The notes below the pieces were generated by a model that was not told where the DNA came from, made no database searches, and saw only the letters and a program-made list of their open reading frames with translations. From NCBI RefSeq assembly GCF_030812835.1, contig NZ_JAUSTM010000002.1, forward strand, positions 115,841 through 179,840: DNA of 64,000 nt. The letters are read 5' to 3'. A program made the translations under genes and the position numbers. How positions within the stretch are numbered: the stretch's first letter is position 1; every line of letters begins with the position of its first letter. This DNA comes from Streptococcus moroccensis. GTDB lineage: Bacteria; Bacillota; Bacilli; Lactobacillales; Streptococcaceae. This document shows positions 16,043 to 24,810 of this stretch, piece by piece.

Positions 16043-16491
16043 CAGGTTCTCCATTCTTGATAAGTAATGCCAGCCATTGCTTTTTGAATAGCTATTTTCC
16101 GGTCCTCAATCATTTGATCAGGCAACTGTTCAAGATTAAACCAGGCCAAGCCAGCATTTTTGAAAGCTTCCATGACCTTGGGCTTACCGCTATAGCGCGA
16201 TACCGTGAAATAAAGGTAGATATAGGGAAATTGGTCTTCCTGACCAGTGCGATGCACGGTATGGACTAGCTGAAGGCTGTCAGCATTAACCTGAATTCCT
16301 AATTCTTCCTGGCATTCTCTAACGACTGCTTCTGTTGCTGTTTCTCCGGGATCGATATGCCCTGTCCCCGCTAGATCCCAATAACCGTCCATATAACCGG
16401 TATTTTGGCGTTGATGAAGTAAGAGCTGTCCCTGTTCATTTTGGATGATAGGAAAGACAGCGGCATAGAGTTTAAAGTGTGTTGAGGTCAT
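16042..16491 (-). CDS. NUDIX hydrolase
   Basis: The 149-residue protein has the NUDIX box GHIDPGETATEAVVRECQEELGI (about 43-65). It overlaps the histidine kinase gene by 20 bases and is coupled to the next NUDIX gene by TGATG, so it is translated from the Bce-like operon. Its substrate cannot be told from the motif. Two NUDIX genes in a row after a cell-wall stress sensor is unusual and may point to clearing of a toxic diphosphate. Confidence 0.88.
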   Translation of the reverse strand: MTSTHFKLYAAVFPIIQNEQGQLLLHQRQNTGYMDGYWDLAGTGHIDPGETATEAVVRECQEELGIQVNADSLQLVHTVHRTGQEDQFPYIYLYFTVSRYSGKPKVMEAFKNAGLAWFNLEQLPDQMIEDRKIAIQKAMAGITYQEWRT

Positions 16492-17437
16492 TTAGTTTCC
16501 TTTTTGGTTTGATGGTAACGGTCGTGCCTTGGTCTATTTCACTTTCAATAGCTACTGCTAGCTCCAGTTCCGTCAGAATAAGCTTAGTCATATAAAGACC
16601 GAGACCAGTGGATTTATGGTGTTGATGGCCATTAAAGCCTGTAAAACCCTCCTCAAAGAGCCTAGGGATATCCTCAGGCAAAATCCCCAGTCCTTGATCG
16701 CTTATTTTCAGGCTTCCAGCATCAATTGTAATGACTATCGTACCCCCTGGTCGACTGTACTTAATCGCATTGTCAATAATTTGGCTAATAGCAAAGGTCA
16801 GCCATTTACGGTCTGAGTTAAGCAACCATTCGCCCGAGATAGAGATAGATAAGTCCTTACTCAAACATTGAATCCTGTAGTCTTTGATAATAGATGAGAC
16901 CAGTGCTTTGACAGATAAGTTTTCAAAGCGGTAGTCATCCGTTTTTTCCTGAAACTTGAGATAGTTCAAGAGCATGGTCAGGTAGTGATCAATCGACTGC
17001 ACTTGATTAGCGACGTCCTGAGGTGCAAGACGCTCCGTCTGCACCATGAGATCAAGGCTAGCTAGAGGCACCTTGATTTGATGAGACCACATCTTGATTA
17101 AACTGGTTAGTTGCGTCCTTTCTTGACGTAAGCTGTCTTGTTGATTTTTTGAATGACTGACGCTCTCTTCTAAGGCATCAAGATGAGCTTGAACTAAGGG
17201 GGAGCTGGTTTCAGCAGCTTTGACAGACTTGTGGTCAGAGAGAAGGCTCATCTTTTGCACAAACTGCCAATACAGAACAGCTATTGCTATCACATAAATA
17301 GTAAGCGTGAAGACAAGGGCGTTGCTAAAAGTCGCAAGTGGTAGTCTGTAAAGCCAAAAGGTTATGCCTAGGATTAACACTAATATCGGATAAAGTAATA
17401 ACCAGAGGCGGTATTCTTTGAGAAATTTTCCAATCAT
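16472..17437 (-). CDS. Intramembrane-sensing histidine kinase, BceS type
   Basis: The 321-residue kinase has two membrane helices (about 12-30 and 38-58) separated by only a few residues, so it has no extracellular sensor and must read the state of its partner transporter. H119 in MWSHQIKVPLASL is the phosphorylation site; the N box DNAIKYSRPGG and G boxes DQGLGI and GLGLYM follow. Its ATG overlaps the stop of the regulator gene (ATGA). Transporter, permease, regulator and kinase are together, as in bacitracin and nisin sensing modules of Firmicutes. Confidence 0.92.
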   Translation of the reverse strand: MIGKFLKEYRLWLLLYPILVLILGITFWLYRLPLATFSNALVFTLTIYVIAIAVLYWQFVQKMSLLSDHKSVKAAETSSPLVQAHLDALEESVSHSKNQQDSLRQERTQLTSLIKMWSHQIKVPLASLDLMVQTERLAPQDVANQVQSIDHYLTMLLNYLKFQEKTDDYRFENLSVKALVSSIIKDYRIQCLSKDLSISISGEWLLNSDRKWLTFAISQIIDNAIKYSRPGGTIVITIDAGSLKISDQGLGILPEDIPRLFEEGFTGFNGHQHHKSTGLGLYMTKLILTELELAVAIESEIDQGTTVTIKPKRKLNDLNTL

Positions 17438-18099
17438 TGCACTAAGAATCCTACCCCTCTAATGGTATGAATGCGGTCAAAATCCAGCTGGCGAAGCTTT
17501 TTCCTCAGCCTGGTCATATTGACATTGAGCGTGTTTTGGTCGATGAAGTCTTCATTCTCCCACAGTTTTTCCAGCAACTTTTCTTTGGTGACCAGCTGGC
17601 CTTGTTTAGATAAAAGGCTATGAAGAATTTTATTCTCCGTAGGGGTTAGAATAATCTTATCAAGTCCTCTGCTAAATTCTCCATCGAGCGTTAGGCAGTA
17701 ATCCTCAAAGACCAGATCACCAGTCGCGTAATCCTGGCTCCGTCTCAGCAACGCTGTAATTTTAGCTTCCAGAACAGAGAGGGAAAAGGGCTTGGCGATA
17801 AAGTCATCCGCGCCCATATTGAGTGCCATAATCGCATTCATCTCTTCATTAGCACTGGAAATGAAAATCAGGGGAATATTAGACTTCTTACGGAGTTCGG
17901 TCGTCCAGTAATAACCATTGAAGTAAGGAAGAGTGATGTCCATGAGTACCACATCGGCTCCTGCTTCTGTGATTTCCTGCTGAACAGCTCTGAAATTTGT
18001 CACGCCAATCACCTGATAACGGTCTTTAAAGTAAGTTTTGAGCGATTGAACGATGGACAGATCATCCTCCACCACAAAAATCGTTTTCATATCTTTCAT
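17434..18099 (-). CDS. Response regulator, BceR type
   Basis: An OmpR-family regulator of 221 residues: the receiver domain has acidic residues EDD at 11-13, phospho-acceptor D54 in VLMDITLP and K in AKPFS, and a C-terminal winged helix follows (TPTENKILHSLL to IRGVGF). A second in-frame ATG at 18090 is equally plausible; neither has a strong ribosome site. It should bind the 37-bp element found both before the ATPase gene (21004-21040) and before the acyltransferase (22123-22159). Confidence 0.92.
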   Translation of the reverse strand: MKDMKTIFVVEDDLSIVQSLKTYFKDRYQVIGVTNFRAVQQEITEAGADVVLMDITLPYFNGYYWTTELRKKSNIPLIFISSANEEMNAIMALNMGADDFIAKPFSLSVLEAKITALLRRSQDYATGDLVFEDYCLTLDGEFSRGLDKIILTPTENKILHSLLSKQGQLVTKEKLLEKLWENEDFIDQNTLNVNMTRLRKKLRQLDFDRIHTIRGVGFLVQ

Positions 18100-18142
18100 A
18101 AGTCTATTTTACAAAAATAAAGCTTCTGACGCCAGCGCTGAC

Positions 18143-20152
18143 CTAGCGTTCAATAATCTTATAGTAAGTTCTGCTGGTCACCCGGTAAACAAGGTAATAG
18201 AGCAAAATGAACACTAGGATAAAGAGGCTCGCAGTTGGCCACACAATGCTGTCTGCGAAGACGCCCGTGTCGTTTAATAAACGAATTAACAAGGGCATAG
18301 CAAAGCCAATATGAATGACAGCTAAACCGAGAGGGGCAAAGAAAATGAGAAGAATTTGGTTGCTAATCGTTTTTCTGACCATTTTCTTGCTCATGCCGAT
18401 TTCCTGTAAGACCTTGTAGGCTTTTCGGTCTTCATGGCCTTCTGAAATTTGCTTGTAATACATAATCAAACAAGCACCCATGAGGAAGCTAAAGCCGATA
18501 ATCACTCCAATAAAGAGGAAGGGGCCGGTGAAATCAAGTTTGTTTTGGTACTCCTCCTGCTTATAGCTCGCCCAGAAAAACGGTGATTGTGCTTGATAAT
18601 CACGGTTGTCACTTTTATCTGCTATCTTTTGGTACTGTTCATCTGTTACCCGACCAAGCAAACTATAAAAGAAGAAGCCATAATAATCAGGATTATTGGC
18701 ATAAACTTCTGAAACAAAGTCCTCTGTCTGGTGCGCAATCATTTGCTCCATGAGAGCTTGATCATCAGGCAGAATGATAATGGCCGTATTTCCTGGAAAT
18801 CTCAAGTTGCGTAATGGAAGATCTGGCTGTTCGGCTAGTGGAATAACATAATAAACACTGCCATCAAATAAGGTCATCTGTGTCGTTTTGAGGTTGGTGT
18901 GATAAGTCGTATGGTAATAGCCAATTTGCCCATCAGCTAATGATAAGGCAGGGTTACCTGACTTTTCATAATCTACTAGACTGATAAAATAGATAGAGGT
19001 ACCATTAACATAAGAATCACTATTGGAAAAGACATCAATCAACGAAAAATTTTCCGTATTTTCGAGGTTTTGGTACGTTTGGTAATAAAGAAGACCATCA
19101 AAGTCGGCTAATTCTGCTCCAATCTCGGTCACTAAATCAGTTGCAACCTCTTCTGCCTTGGTTCTATCCCTCAAAGACCAAATATCTAAGGAAATGTTTT
19201 TCCCGTTAGGATAAGCTCTCTCGAGGCTATCGTTGATGCTTAGAAAAATAGAAGCCGTCGCAATGACTGTTGCCATGACCATACTGGCAAGAACTGTGAT
19301 ATTGGCAAGCCCAAAGGCGTTTTGCTTCATGCGATAGAGCATGTTAGCTGTTGGAATGAAGTGTTTTTTCTTGTAAAAATAGTTCTTGTTGTTTTTACGT
19401 TTCCGTAACAGCCAAGTCAGGAAACTGATGAAAAAGAGATAGGTGCCAAAGATGACAGATAAAACAGCTAAAAAGCTATAGAGAATATATTCTTGCGTAA
19501 ACGGTATCTTATCGTTAAGGGAGAAAGCATAGGAAGCTATGATCATCAACACACCTAGGAAACCTATCAAGGCATTACTTTTTGGCTCTTTTTCAGGGGT
19601 TTTATTGGACCTGAGCAATTCCAAAGAGGAAAGTTTATGGATTTTAAGCCAAGTGATTACAAGTAAACTGATAAAAATCCCTGTGAAGAAAAACCAGGTC
19701 CCACGGTAGCCGGCTGCCGTCAGTCCAATTTCAAAATTATCAATCTCGATCATATTGACCAAAATCAGATAGAGAAACTTGGCCAAAACTGTTGCTAAAA
19801 GGCTTCCGATTAGCATGATCACTGTAAAAACTATAAATAATTCCAAAATAGCCACAATAGCAATACGCTTGCGGTTCATCCCGATGACGCTATATAAGCC
19901 AAACTCCTTGCTCCGCTGCTTCATCAAGAAGTTATGACTGTAGTGAACGATGATAAGGGCAAAAATAGCAATGGTCCAAAAGGCAAATTTAAGAATGGTT
20001 GGAGTCGTACGTCTATCTTGGATATCAGGTGCTAACCATATCATGTTGATGGTGTTAAGTAAGATAAAAAGTGTTGTACTGGAAAGAATAAAGGGCAGGT
20101 AAGCCTGATAAGCCTTTTTGAGGTTGCCCAAAGCCAGTTTAAGGTAAAGCAT
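18143..20152 (-). CDS. Bce-type ABC transporter permease
   Basis: The 669-residue permease has the ten-helix layout of BceB: helices near 18-38, 53-75, 105-135, 150-170, 195-225 and 225-250, then a pair around a large extracellular domain (about 305-525) and three or four C-terminal helices. The family removes antimicrobials such as bacitracin from lipid-II cycle intermediates and signals to the kinase. The start is set at ATG 20152, 8 nt after AGGAGG; the upstream GTG lies inside the ribosome site. It begins 2 bases after the ATPase stop. The substrate is not readable from sequence. Confidence 0.92.
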   Translation of the reverse strand: MLYLKLALGNLKKAYQAYLPFILSSTTLFILLNTINMIWLAPDIQDRRTTPTILKFAFWTIAIFALIIVHYSHNFLMKQRSKEFGLYSVIGMNRKRIAIVAILELFIVFTVIMLIGSLLATVLAKFLYLILVNMIEIDNFEIGLTAAGYRGTWFFFTGIFISLLVITWLKIHKLSSLELLRSNKTPEKEPKSNALIGFLGVLMIIASYAFSLNDKIPFTQEYILYSFLAVLSVIFGTYLFFISFLTWLLRKRKNNKNYFYKKKHFIPTANMLYRMKQNAFGLANITVLASMVMATVIATASIFLSINDSLERAYPNGKNISLDIWSLRDRTKAEEVATDLVTEIGAELADFDGLLYYQTYQNLENTENFSLIDVFSNSDSYVNGTSIYFISLVDYEKSGNPALSLADGQIGYYHTTYHTNLKTTQMTLFDGSVYYVIPLAEQPDLPLRNLRFPGNTAIIILPDDQALMEQMIAHQTEDFVSEVYANNPDYYGFFFYSLLGRVTDEQYQKIADKSDNRDYQAQSPFFWASYKQEEYQNKLDFTGPFLFIGVIIGFSFLMGACLIMYYKQISEGHEDRKAYKVLQEIGMSKKMVRKTISNQILLIFFAPLGLAVIHIGFAMPLLIRLLNDTGVFADSIVWPTASLFILVFILLYYLVYRVTSRTYYKIIER

Positions 20153-20153
20153 C

Positions 20154-20906
20154 CTAGTCACCTCCTAGCAAACTTGTCATGGTTAGTGAGATGGTTTTAT
20201 AGAAATCTGAGGACGACTGGTCGCCACGGTACAACTGATGGAAAATACGTCCATCCTTGATAAAGAGAACACGACCAGCATGGCTGGCTGCCATCGGGGA
20301 ATGCGTGACCATGAGAATGGTCTGACCTGACTGATTGATATCTTCAAAAATACGCATCAAGTCTTCAGAATTACGGTAATCAAGAGCTGCTGTAGGCTCG
20401 TCAGCCAAGATTAATTGCGGTTTGGTGATGAGGGCGCGTGCGATGGCAACCCGTTGTTGCTGACCACCTGATAGCTCATAGGGACGTTGATTGAGGAGTT
20501 CAGTCAGCCCCAAATTGTCTGCTAAGGCTGGCAAGCGCTGCTCCATTTCCGTAATAGGCAGATCACTTAAAACTAACGGTAAAAAGATGTTATCTCTGAT
20601 ATTGAGCGTATCCAAGAGGTTGAAATCCTGAAAGACAAAACCGAGATTCTTCAAACGAAAATCAGCCATATCACTTTCTTTGATATGGGTCAGGTCTTTG
20701 CCGTTTAAGATAACGGCACCTGACGTGGGCTGATCTAAGGTAGCCAGGATATTGAGAAGCGTTGTCTTACCAGAGCCTGATTCGCCCATGATGGCGACGA
20801 ATTCCCCCTTTTCCACTTGGAAATGGACATCTTGAAGAGCTCTGACTTCTGCTTTTGACCCACGTGTCCGAAAAACACGCTGCAAATGTTTGGCGTATAA
20901 AAACAT
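20154..20906 (-). CDS. Bce-type ABC transporter ATP-binding protein
   Basis: The 250-residue ATPase has Walker A GESGSGKTT, Q-loop FQDFNLLDTL, signature ELSGGQQQR, Walker B LILADEPTAALD and H-loop VTHSPMAA. It powers the BceB-like permease. It is the first gene of a six-gene operon: ATPase, permease, regulator, kinase and two NUDIX genes. AGGAGG is 6 nt upstream of the ATG. The promoter has TATAAT at 20985-20990 (- strand) and no good -35, but has the 37-bp operator just upstream, which fits an activator-dependent promoter. Confidence 0.93.
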   Translation of the reverse strand: MFLYAKHLQRVFRTRGSKAEVRALQDVHFQVEKGEFVAIMGESGSGKTTLLNILATLDQPTSGAVILNGKDLTHIKESDMADFRLKNLGFVFQDFNLLDTLNIRDNIFLPLVLSDLPITEMEQRLPALADNLGLTELLNQRPYELSGGQQQRVAIARALITKPQLILADEPTAALDYRNSEDLMRIFEDINQSGQTILMVTHSPMAASHAGRVLFIKDGRIFHQLYRGDQSSSDFYKTISLTMTSLLGGD

Positions 20907-20984
20907 AGGGACCTCCTATTTCTTAGCTTAATTGTAACAAAAGTTAGTTGATGTAGCTAGATTTTTCTTATTTCTAGTATACCG

Positions 20985-21040
20985 ATTATAACTGATAGTT
21001 TCTCTTACACCTTAAGACGGATGTCTTACAAATTTGTAAG
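20985..21040 (-). promoter_or_regulatory. Bce operon promoter and operator copy A
   Basis: On the - strand TATAAT lies at 20985-20990. The operator spans 21004-21040: a CTTACA half-site, AGACGGAT, then the perfect palindrome TTACAAATTTGTAA (21026-21039). The gap from palindrome to -10 is 35 bp. It overlaps the last codons of the acyltransferase gene. Copy B at 22123-22159 matches it at 33 of 37 positions. Confidence 0.65.
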
Positions 21041-22072
21041 CTTAAAACGGATGCTCTGAATCATCTTGTGCAACATTAGCCGTTTTAGAGGAGCGTATTT
21101 TAAGAGCAGGTGACTGAGAAAATGAGTCGCAACAAGTGTCATAAGACTGACCACGATTCCCTTTTCCCATTTTTTTAAGTCACTATTTGCCAACCAGAGA
21201 AAAGATAATTCTATAAAGATAGGGTGGAAATAATAATAATATTTGCTGTAGTATTTCAAGGTTTGCCACTGCTTCTCTCGGAAAAGTTCTGTCCTCCAAG
21301 CCCAATTGACCAAGAAAAAAGTGAACGGAAGGAGAGAAAAAATAAAATTTTTATCATAACCTTGGTGCTGGAAGATGATAAAGCTTTCGGCTAGCAATAA
21401 ACCAAAGGCTAATACAAATTTCAAGAAAGGCTGTCTGGCCAAAAATGGTGCCTGACGATTGTCATAAAGACTTTGCCCGATTAAGATGAAGATAGGGACA
21501 TAAAAAAGGCCGTTGCGACTGGTGAAGAAAATCTGGGAATAGTTATCGTAAAGCTTTACAAAAAATGTCCCTGATAAGCAAGCAGAATAAGTTTCTATAG
21601 CACCAAAGAGATAGAGCAAGATAAAGCATGCCCAAAGCCCTTTTTGAGGTAAGAGTTTGCGAAGGCTGTGATAAAAGAAGAAACCAAACAAGATAGCTGG
21701 AAAATACCACAAGTGGTAACATGTCCCTGTATAAAACAGCGAGGCCAAAATGCCTATAGGTAGATATATACCTGGATAATTTGACTGCTGATAATACCAT
21801 ACTGCATAGGGTAAATAAAGCAACGACAAGCCTAAGTAGCTGCACAACCATTTTTTAGAGGTTATCTTCAACTGCTCCGGCTTCCTAGCAAGCCAAAAAC
21901 TGGCACTAACAATGAAAAAAGGAACAGCCATGCGGCTAAAGATACTTTTTTGAACAAAATGTAATCCGTCATTAGGAAAAATCCGTTGAGCATGTAAGAG
22001 GATGACTAATACAGCAAATACATATTGTAGCAAACTAAACATGGAAAAGTTAATCTTAATTTCTTTAGTCAT
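21026..22072 (-). CDS. Membrane acyltransferase, acyltransferase-3 family
   Basis: The 348-residue protein has about ten membrane helices and the N-terminal acyltransferase-3 pattern: LLHAQRIFPND (the HAxR motif), a membrane-edge R in FSRMAVPFFIVSASFWLAR, and HLWYFPAILFG. The N-terminal domain of VanT-type serine racemases is related. Such proteins acylate cell-surface sugars. The start is ATG 22072, 7 nt after AGGAGGAG; the frame extension to a TTG at 22090 is not needed. It shares the 37-bp operator with the Bce operon, so it is probably induced by the same antimicrobial stress and alters the envelope. Confidence 0.78.
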   Translation of the reverse strand: MTKEIKINFSMFSLLQYVFAVLVILLHAQRIFPNDGLHFVQKSIFSRMAVPFFIVSASFWLARKPEQLKITSKKWLCSYLGLSLLYLPYAVWYYQQSNYPGIYLPIGILASLFYTGTCYHLWYFPAILFGFFFYHSLRKLLPQKGLWACFILLYLFGAIETYSACLSGTFFVKLYDNYSQIFFTSRNGLFYVPIFILIGQSLYDNRQAPFLARQPFLKFVLAFGLLLAESFIIFQHQGYDKNFIFSLLPFTFFLVNWAWRTELFREKQWQTLKYYSKYYYYFHPIFIELSFLWLANSDLKKWEKGIVVSLMTLVATHFLSHLLLKYAPLKRLMLHKMIQSIRFKLTNL

Positions 22073-22104
22073 TCTGGGCTCCTCCTTCAATTCTAATTTA
22101 TCCT

Positions 22105-22159
22105 AATCTAGCAAGACATGCCCTTACATCTCTAGACGGATTTCTTACAAATTTGTAAG
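22105..22159 (-). promoter_or_regulatory. Acyltransferase promoter with operator copy B
   Basis: The 37-bp operator at 22123-22159 contains the palindrome TTACAAATTTGTAA at 22145-22158. A TAGATT -10 candidate lies 34 bp away at 22105-22110 (- strand), almost the geometry of copy A. The palindrome is also 31 bp upstream of the + strand -10 of the PASTA gene at 22225. Confidence 0.6.
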
Positions 22160-22186
22160 ACTTTAGGGGAGTTAGCATATCTTTTG

Positions 22187-22195
22187 TGGTATACT
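22187..22195 (+). promoter_or_regulatory. Extended -10 of the first soluble PASTA gene
   Basis: TGGTATACT lies 29 bp before the ATG at 22225. No -35 is visible; operator copy B is just upstream and might activate it. Confidence 0.5.
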
Positions 22196-22224
22196 AAAGG
22201 AAGAACAAAGGGAGGTGTAAAGAG

Positions 22225-22971
22225 ATGGTAAAACCTAAGATTGGGAAATTGGCTGGACGGGCATTTAAGGTATTAAACGCCACCCTTTCTGTTATTCCAG
22301 ATACAGTCGAAATTGCTGGTAAAATCACTGATAAGGCTGCACCAATTGTTGACAAGGCTCTAGACCGCCGTCATGAAGCCAAAACAGCTCTGATTCAAAT
22401 CCCAAACGTGATTGATATGCCGATCCATTCTGCCCAAAGCTATCTTGAAAGCATTGGTTTTTCTGTTCATGTCCTTCCAGCCAAGGCACATAAAAAGTTT
22501 GCCAAGGCTGAAATAGACGAGGTTGTGGCCATGAATCCCGTATCTGGTAAATTCAAGGCTGGCCATCTGGTGAAACTTTATTACCTAACCCCGGAAACAC
22601 TCGAAGCGAGTAAGGCTTTAGGAGACAGCATAGTTTTACCAACGGATCTCAAGGGTACTGATATAGACGAGGCCGAACGAATCCTAACTGAACAAGGCTT
22701 CACGGTCATTCGACGTATTATCGCACCAAGAGCAGAACTTGGCGATAAAAATGCCAATCAAGTCATCGAAACCTATCCCAAACAAACTTTCTTGACAAAA
22801 AATGTCCGCCCTGGTACTATCATTCGCCTTGACTATCTTGATGGACACAATATGGCTTTGAGTCGCAAACTTCTTTCTGAGCGCCATGCTAAACAAAAAG
22901 AGACCCTAGCCAACCTAAATGAATTGGTTAAGAACCCTCAGAAACTTCTCAAATCTAAAAATAAACAGTGA
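22225..22971 (+). CDS. Soluble two-PASTA-domain protein
   Basis: The 248-residue protein has two PASTA-like domains (about 57-121, opening IQIPNVIDM, and 136-205, opening IVLPTDLKG) with no signal peptide or membrane helix. The N-terminus is a basic, helical segment (1-55) and the C-terminus is lysine-rich. PASTA domains normally lie outside the cell on kinases or PBPs, so a cytosolic version is odd. A paralogue of the same size is at 24811. GGGAGGTG precedes the ATG. The function is unknown; it may bind the membrane or nucleic acid by its basic ends. Confidence 0.75.
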   Translation: MVKPKIGKLAGRAFKVLNATLSVIPDTVEIAGKITDKAAPIVDKALDRRHEAKTALIQIPNVIDMPIHSAQSYLESIGFSVHVLPAKAHKKFAKAEIDEVVAMNPVSGKFKAGHLVKLYYLTPETLEASKALGDSIVLPTDLKGTDIDEAERILTEQGFTVIRRIIAPRAELGDKNANQVIETYPKQTFLTKNVRPGTIIRLDYLDGHNMALSRKLLSERHAKQKETLANLNELVKNPQKLLKSKNKQ

Positions 22972-22998
22972 CCTTATCCCAGGTATTATTATCAAAAG

Positions 22999-23046
22999 TA
23001 AACCACCAGAAGCAATCTGCATAGACAGATCTCTCCTGGTGGTTTA
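22999..23046. terminator. Hairpin between convergent PASTA and ABC-F genes
   Basis: TAAACCACCAG (22999-23009) pairs perfectly with CTGGTGGTTTA (23036-23046), with an inner ATCTG/CAGAT helix. It lies between two converging genes and probably stops both, although neither side has a long T-run. Confidence 0.65.
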
Positions 23047-23063
23047 ACGTTAATCTGATATCC

Positions 23064-24620
23064 TTAGCCACGCATGACGGAATAGCCTGAGAAGTCCCAG
23101 ACTTCTGTCGCTAACCCGTCATAGAATTCGGGTTCGTGGCAGACCATCAGAATGCTTCCTTTATATTCTTTCAGAGCGCGCTTGAGTTCATCCTTGGCAT
23201 CAACATCCAAGTGGTTAGTTGGCTCATCTAGAATCAGGACATTGCTTTCCTTGTTTTGAAGTTTGCAGAGGCGAACTTTTGCTTGTTCGCCACCGCTGAG
23301 CACTCGGACATTGCTCTCGATATGCTTGGTCGTGAGACCACATTTAGCCAGAGCTGCGCGTACTTCAGCCTGGTTCATGTAAGGGAAAGTGTCCCAAATC
23401 TCATCCAAACAGGATTTGTCAACATCGCCTGACATTTCCTGTTCAAAGTAACCGATTTCTAAAAATTCACCCCGTTCGACCTCACCCTCAAGAGGGTCAA
23501 TGAGTCCCAGAAGACTTTTAAGAAGGGTTGTTTTCCCGATCCCGTTTGATCCGGTAATGGCAATCTTTTGGCCACGTTGCATCTCAAGATTCATCGGCTT
23601 GGTCAAAGGGGTATCATATCCAATAACCAAATCTTCTGTTTTAAAGATGTAACGGCCAGGAGTTCTCGCTACTAAGAAGTTGAATTCTGGTTTAGGACGT
23701 TCCTGCACCAGTTCAATCATTTCCATCTTATCCAGCTTCTTCTGACGAGACATGGCCATGTTACGAGTTGCTACGCGAGCTTTGTTCCGTGCCACAAAGT
23801 CCTTGAGATCCGCAATTTCTTTTTGCTGACGATTATAAGCTGCTTCAATCTGCGCCTTCTTCATAGCATAAACTTCTTGGAACTTGTCATAGTCACCCAC
23901 ATAGCGGTTCAACTGCTGATTATCCATATGGTAAATCAGGTTAATGACACTATTTAAAAATGGAATATCGTGAGATATGAGGATAAAGGCATTTTCATAC
24001 TCGTTCAGATAGCGGCGAAGCCATTCAATATGCTCAGCATCGAGGTAGTTAGTTGGCTCATCTAGGAGCAAGATATCGGGTTTTTCAAGCAGGAGCTTGG
24101 CTAATAGAATCTTAGTCCGTTGGCCACCTGATAGCTCATTGACATCACTATCCAAGCCAAAAGCCGTAATGCCAAGGGCGCGTGCTACTTCTTCTACCTT
24201 GATATCGACGATATAAAAATCATGAGATTCTAGAAGGTCTTGCAATTCGCCTGTTTCTTCCATTAACTCTGCCATTTTGTCCTCATCTGCTTCAGCCATT
24301 TCCATGTAGGCTTCCCCCAGACGGGTTTCATATTCATAAAGGTAAGAAAAGGCACTGCGAAGGACGTCTCGGATAGTCATGCCTGGTTCCAGCACCGTGT
24401 GCTGGTCTAAGTAACCAACCCGGACACGCTTGCTCCATTCAACCTTGCCTTCATCAGGCTGGAGTTTGCCAGTGATGATATTCATGAAGGTCGACTTCCC
24501 TTCACCATTGGCTCCAATGAGGCCAATATGCTCCCCTTTTAAGAGTCTGAAAGAGACGTCATTAAATATCGCCCGTTCTCCAAATCCATGGGTTAAGTGT
24601 TCTACGTTTAAAATACTCAT
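23064..24620 (-). CDS. ABC-F family ATPase, YkpA/YbiT-like
   Basis: The 518-residue protein has two ABC domains and no membrane segment: Walker A GANGEGKST (36-44) and GSNGIGKTT, signatures LSGGQRTK and LSGGEQAKV, and Walker B LLLDEPTNYLD and LILDEPTNHLD. The linker (about 240-320) is rich in charged helices, as in ABC-F translation factors that act at the ribosomal E site. The opening MSILNVEHLTHGFGERAIF fits the YkpA/YbiT group. It is monocistronic and lies between two PASTA paralogues that run the other way. Antibiotic resistance is not implied by sequence. Confidence 0.9.
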   Translation of the reverse strand: MSILNVEHLTHGFGERAIFNDVSFRLLKGEHIGLIGANGEGKSTFMNIITGKLQPDEGKVEWSKRVRVGYLDQHTVLEPGMTIRDVLRSAFSYLYEYETRLGEAYMEMAEADEDKMAELMEETGELQDLLESHDFYIVDIKVEEVARALGITAFGLDSDVNELSGGQRTKILLAKLLLEKPDILLLDEPTNYLDAEHIEWLRRYLNEYENAFILISHDIPFLNSVINLIYHMDNQQLNRYVGDYDKFQEVYAMKKAQIEAAYNRQQKEIADLKDFVARNKARVATRNMAMSRQKKLDKMEMIELVQERPKPEFNFLVARTPGRYIFKTEDLVIGYDTPLTKPMNLEMQRGQKIAITGSNGIGKTTLLKSLLGLIDPLEGEVERGEFLEIGYFEQEMSGDVDKSCLDEIWDTFPYMNQAEVRAALAKCGLTTKHIESNVRVLSGGEQAKVRLCKLQNKESNVLILDEPTNHLDVDAKDELKRALKEYKGSILMVCHEPEFYDGLATEVWDFSGYSVMRG

Positions 24621-24766
24621 TTAAAAGTCCTATACTATGATGTTATGGTCATTTAGGTCAATTCCATCAATTGACACACTTCTTTTATTTTACCCTATTT
24701 CACTTGTTTTGTCTTATAAAAATAACCGATAAACCAATGAAGTTGACCGCAGTTCAATGATGAGTA

Positions 24767-24775
24767 TGATATAAT
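24767..24775 (+). promoter_or_regulatory. Extended -10 of the second soluble PASTA gene
   Basis: TGATATAAT lies 35 bp before the ATG at 24811. A TTGACC box at 24743 is 21 bp away, too far for a normal -35. Confidence 0.6.
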
Positions 24776-24810
24776 GAAATAAAAAAACAGGATAAAGGAA
24801 ATTAAGTGAT

